A DNA stretch of 64,000 nucleotides from JBFJKD01 sp041600415. Its GTDB lineage: Bacteria > Pseudomonadota > Gammaproteobacteria > Pseudomonadales > Porticoccaceae. This document shows, in pieces, positions 60,838 through 64,000 of the stretch (positions are counted from its first letter, which is position 1; each line of letters starts with the position of its first letter). The stretch covers positions 186,001 to 250,000 of the forward strand of contig JBFIKF010000004.1 of assembly GCA_041600415.1 (NCBI GenBank), given 5' to 3'. Both the position numbers and the translations under genes were made by a program. The notes beneath the pieces are model-generated. The model did not search any database and was not told the DNA's origin. It was given only the letters and a program-made list of their open reading frames with translations.

Positions 60838-60875
60838 GAAATTTCGATATTAAAAAAAGTACGTACTCTAGCATA

Positions 60876-61400
60876 TCAATCTGTGGCAAGGGTTATCTTG
60901 TCCGCCAATTCCTCAGCTACCTGAGCTGGGCTTTGTTTTTGACTGCAAAAAACCAGATCGGCCACCTCCCGGTACAACGGGTCCCGCTCCTGCAATATAT
61001 GCTCGATGGCCTTGCGCCGGTCCGCAACCTGCAACAGGGGGCGACGGGTGTCCTGACGCGTGCGCTCGTAAAGATCATCGACCCCTACGGCGAGATACAC
61101 CACATATCCGCTTGCGCTTAAAAGACGGCGGTTCTCCGGGCTAACCACCACCCCACCACCGGTAGCCAGGACAATGTTATTTTTTGTTAGTACCTCACCC
61201 AGTAGCGCGGTTTCCCGCTGCCGAAAACCCTTTTCCCCTTCCACATCGAAAATCCACGGAATATCCGCCCCGCAACGGGCTTCAATTTCATGGTCGAGAT
61301 CAAGGAATTGTTTATTGAACAGACGCGCGAGGTGTCTACCGATGGTGGTCTTGCCGGCCCCCATGGGACCGACAAGAATTACATTGCCCTGCGGGCTCAT
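60876..61400 (-). CDS. aroK: Shikimate kinase
   Basis: 174 residues. Walker A GPMGAGKTTIGRHLA, shikimate-binding DLDHEIE and ATGGGVV, with the lid region RTRQDTRRPLL. It phosphorylates shikimate at O3. Its ATGA overlap with the pilQ stop indicates co-transcription with the pilus operon. Confidence 0.97.
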   Translation of the reverse strand: MSPQGNVILVGPMGAGKTTIGRHLARLFNKQFLDLDHEIEARCGADIPWIFDVEGEKGFRQRETALLGEVLTKNNIVLATGGGVVVSPENRRLLSASGYVVYLAVGVDDLYERTRQDTRRPLLQVADRRKAIEHILQERDPLYREVADLVFCSQKQSPAQVAEELADKITLATD

Positions 61401-63562
61401 CTATCGAGTAGCGCATCGTTTATAATTCTGGGAGTAATGAAAATCAGGATTTCCCGCTTGTCGCGGCGATCGATTTTATTGCGGAACAAGTTTCCTACCA
61501 ACGGAATATCCCCCAGCAGTGGCACCTTGTCCACGAAATTTTCTTCTTCCATTTCAAAAATGCCACCAAGCACCAATGTCTGACCATCACCAACCAGCGC
61601 CTGGGTAGTCACGTCGGTGATGTTAATTCTCGGCTCACCACCGCCTTCGACCTCCTGCACAGAATCCTTCGAAACGAGGAGATCCATAATAACGCGGTTG
61701 TCCGGCGTTATTTGCGGTGTTACTTCCAATTTCAACACCGCCTCCTTAAATTCGACATCCGTTGCGCCGCTCGATGTCTGTGATCGATAGGCGATCTCCG
61801 TACCGGCCCTGATCACCGCTTTTTGCTTATCTCCGGTAAGTACTTTGGGTTGTGACACAACCTCCAGGACACCGTCGTTCTGTGCCGCGCTCAATTCGAG
61901 GTCGATAAAGGTGTTATTAGTCAGCAGCTCAAGAGCAAATCTTCCGCTCGGATTTGCCACACCCAGATCGACCGCAAGTGCATCGTCATTTACCAGGATA
62001 GTTCCCCCGGAACCTCCAAAATTTTCAATCGGGTTATTCGGGCTGGAAAAGTTTTCAAGCGACCCGCCAAAACCCAGTTGCCCATTGCCGGGATTACGCA
62101 ACCCCTGAGCACCCCAGCGCACGCCGATTTCCTTGCGAAACTCGGTGCTTGCGATAATGATACGGGCCTCGATTTCCACCTGGCGAATCGGAATATCGAT
62201 TTCTCGCACTAACCGACGGAATTCGGCAATTTTTTCCTCCACATCCGTCAGAATAATCGTGTTGGTACGCTGATCCACAATAGCAGTACCGCGCTCGGAT
62301 AAAATACTCGACGTTGCGCCCTTATTCGCGCCGCCGCTGCTACCCCCTCCTTTTTTAACATCAAACAACTCAAACAGTTTGCCAGCATCGGCGTAGCGTA
62401 TACGCACAAACTCAGTGACCAATGGGGCCAGCTCAATGAGTTGCTTGTTAGCCTCCACCTGAAGTCGCTCCCGCTCGGCTATTTCCACCGCTGGCGCCAC
62501 CATCAGCACATTGCCTTCCTGGCGTTTATCCAGCCCCTTGGCTTTCAACACGATGGCCAGCGCCTGATCCCAGGGGACATTTTCCAGCCGCAAGGTAATA
62601 TTACCGGTGACCGTATCGCTGGCCACCAGATTAAGGTCGGTGAAATCGGCGATTAGCTGCAATACCGAGCGCACCTCAATATCCTGAAAATTCAGCGACA
62701 GCTTTTTACCTACAAAAGCAAACTTATTCTGCCGCTCTTCCTGCTCCGCTCGGGTCAGTGGTTTAACGCTGACCACATATTGACCGTCGGCCTGGTAGGC
62801 CTGGTAATCGTATTCGCCAGAGACTGTAAGCGTGATGGTTGTAGTGCCATCGTTAGCCACGCTATCGATCACGGATACGGGTGTCGCAAAATCAAGCACA
62901 TCCAGTTTGCGGTCCAGATATTCCGGAAGGGATGTGCGGAAAAATTTAAGCACAATATTTTTACCCTGCTGGGCAATATCCACTTCTGTTTTTGGGTTAG
63001 CGAGGGTCACTGTCAACATACCCTCGCCTTTTTCACCCCGCTTAAAATCGATATCGGTGACACCACCAGTGGCAGAGCGCGACGCCCCCGGAGCTGACCG
63101 CTTTATTGACGCGTGGTCACCACCGGCCACCGCGCCAGCATTCCCACCGCCAACATTAAGGGAGGCAATATTGCCAGCCATTTGCACCGCGTAAGGTGCC
63201 GCCTGTTTGAGATTAACGATAACCCGCGTGCGATCCCCCGCGGTCAGCACTACTACACTTTGCGCATTTTCAAACGGCAATGCATATTTTTTTTCAGTTA
63301 ATGTACTTTGCGCCCCTTCAAAATCGAGCACAACCCGAGCGGGGTTGTCGATACTGTACACTTTTGGCTCGGGAACGTTTTCCGAGAACACCATTTGTAT
63401 TTCAAATTTGTCACCGGGGAGTGCAGCAAACTTGATGTCATCCAACGTGCCCGCCGTAGCCCCGCTGGATAGAATCAAAACCAGGTTAAGCATGGCCAGA
63501 GCCACCAGTTTTTGCGTCAGCGCCATATACCTTTTCATACCTGCTACCCTAAGATGCGTCAT
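61397..63562 (-). CDS. pilQ: Type IV pilus secretin PilQ
   Basis: 721 residues from ATG 63562, which has AAGGAG 8 nt upstream and shares one base with the pilP stop. The signal peptide is MALTQKLVALAMLNLVLILSS. Tandem AMIN domains (about 40-300, peptidoglycan binding) come next, then an N0/STN region (LSLNFQDIEVRSVLQLIADFT), an N1 domain and the secretin core (residues about 450-720) ending in VPLLGDIPLVGNLF and ILIFITPRI. It forms the outer-membrane channel through which the pilus extends. A Gly/Ser-rich insert (KKGGGSSGGANKG) lies in the N1 loop. Confidence 0.96.
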   Translation of the reverse strand: MTHLRVAGMKRYMALTQKLVALAMLNLVLILSSGATAGTLDDIKFAALPGDKFEIQMVFSENVPEPKVYSIDNPARVVLDFEGAQSTLTEKKYALPFENAQSVVVLTAGDRTRVIVNLKQAAPYAVQMAGNIASLNVGGGNAGAVAGGDHASIKRSAPGASRSATGGVTDIDFKRGEKGEGMLTVTLANPKTEVDIAQQGKNIVLKFFRTSLPEYLDRKLDVLDFATPVSVIDSVANDGTTTITLTVSGEYDYQAYQADGQYVVSVKPLTRAEQEERQNKFAFVGKKLSLNFQDIEVRSVLQLIADFTDLNLVASDTVTGNITLRLENVPWDQALAIVLKAKGLDKRQEGNVLMVAPAVEIAERERLQVEANKQLIELAPLVTEFVRIRYADAGKLFELFDVKKGGGSSGGANKGATSSILSERGTAIVDQRTNTIILTDVEEKIAEFRRLVREIDIPIRQVEIEARIIIASTEFRKEIGVRWGAQGLRNPGNGQLGFGGSLENFSSPNNPIENFGGSGGTILVNDDALAVDLGVANPSGRFALELLTNNTFIDLELSAAQNDGVLEVVSQPKVLTGDKQKAVIRAGTEIAYRSQTSSGATDVEFKEAVLKLEVTPQITPDNRVIMDLLVSKDSVQEVEGGGEPRINITDVTTQALVGDGQTLVLGGIFEMEEENFVDKVPLLGDIPLVGNLFRNKIDRRDKREILIFITPRIINDALLDR

Positions 63563-64000
63563 TATTTAGTCTCCTTGATAGCCAGGGTCCGGGGCCGCTC
63601 TACCCAGCCATCCTTGCCATCCGGCACGATCTCTTTCACTTCTACTCGGGTGTCGCTTACGGACACGACAAAGCCATGATTTTTTCCCAGGTACTGGCCG
63701 GGTTTAACCCGATGTACCCGCCCCTGACCGTCGTCAATCAGCGACCATTTAACACCATCCTGCTCCACCGAACCCACCATGGTAAACGCGGCGAAATTAA
63801 ATCGCTCCAGATATTCTTTTTTGCGATTCTCGTCGGGTTTAACCGTAGCCTTCCCAGCCGTCGGTCCCGCGTCTTTTAGCTGCAGCGGTTTTTCAAACGG
63901 ACTGCGCAGTGCCACCACACCATACTTAAAGGACTGGTAGGGATGAAACGTCGGTAAAGGTTGAATTTCTCCCACTGGCTCACTGCGCGATTTTTCCACA
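63562..64000 (-). CDS. pilP: Type IV pilus assembly lipoprotein PilP (partial, 5' end beyond window)
   Basis: The C-terminal 145 or so residues are in the window; the signal and lipobox lie beyond the right edge. The visible part has a Pro-rich linker (VGEIQPLPTFHPYQSFKYG), then the compact PilP beta-domain: YLERFNFAAFTMVGSV, GVKWSLIDDGQGRVHRVKPGQYLGKNHG and RVEVKEIVPDGKDGWVERP. PilP links the inner-membrane PilM/N/O complex to PilQ. It is followed by pilQ with a 1-nt overlap. Confidence 0.93.
   Translation of the reverse strand, partial: VEKSRSEPVGEIQPLPTFHPYQSFKYGVVALRSPFEKPLQLKDAGPTAGKATVKPDENRKKEYLERFNFAAFTMVGSVEQDGVKWSLIDDGQGRVHRVKPGQYLGKNHGFVVSVSDTRVEVKEIVPDGKDGWVERPRTLAIKETK

Overview
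This window is a chromosomal segment of a free-living, moderately GC-rich gammaproteobacterium. Its conserved blocks have the Pseudomonas/Cellvibrio-type order: pilP-pilQ-aroK-aroB-gltB-gltD-hemE; folK-folB-tsaD facing rpsU-yqeY-dnaG-rpoD-tRNA-Ile2; and orn facing rsgA, with rhodanese and psd. I infer a marine or soil member of the Cellvibrionales/Pseudomonadales neighbourhood. The sequence alone does not fix the genus.

Layout. (1) 1-3.0 kb, minus strand: an envelope pair, DUF1329 (runs off the left edge) and DUF1302, which often accompany RND-type lipid or hydrophobe export. (2) 3.0-7.6 kb, plus strand: an IclR regulator, a crotonase-fold protein lacking the second hydratase glutamate, a split coenzyme-B12 acyl-CoA mutase (large and small subunits) and its MeaB GTPase chaperone, all tightly coupled. 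(3) 7.6-23.4 kb: housekeeping genes cysC, ssb, a YajR-like MFS carrier, uvrA, cca, a pteridine-reductase-like SDR, hsp20, folK, folB, tsaD, rpsU, yqeY, dnaG, rpoD and tRNA-Ile(CAU). (4) 23.5-33.5 kb: a diiron metallo-beta-lactamase-fold protein, galE, then LPS-core genes (waaG-like, waaP-like). These are followed by an AT-richer, gene-poor island with a pyruvyl-transferase, a QueC-like PP-loop protein, a family 2 glycosyltransferase, a sulfotransferase, probable gene stubs and one unknown secreted or anchored protein. (5) 33.5-35.6 kb: a CMD-family protein, mtgA and a peroxiredoxin. (6) 35.7-46.1 kb, minus strand: a seven-gene acyl-CoA catabolic operon combining an Atu/Liu-type block (dehydrogenase, biotin-dependent carboxylase, hydratase, AtuA) with a ligase and a second dehydrogenase of cyclohexanecarboxylate type. 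(7) 46.3-64 kb: orn, an MscS channel, rsgA, rhodanese, psd, a DUF3391/HD-GYP protein with a substituted HD motif, hemE, gltD, gltB, aroB, aroK, pilQ and the end of pilP.

The genes suggest an aerobic heterotroph able to activate branched or cyclic carboxylic acids. Region 6 would dehydrogenate, carboxylate and hydrate beta-methyl acyl-CoAs. Region 2 would handle short branched or odd-chain CoA esters, with the crotonase probably acting as a decarboxylase or proofreading enzyme. The surface polysaccharide island points to pyruvylated, sulfated and possibly PP-loop-modified glycans. The less ordinary candidates are the PP-loop/pyruvyl-transferase pair, the hybrid catabolic operon, the mutase/decarboxylase-like operon with a promoter that would give a leaderless iclR mRNA, and the HD-GYP protein whose HD histidine is a lysine. 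All functional statements rest on motifs read by eye; no database search was run.
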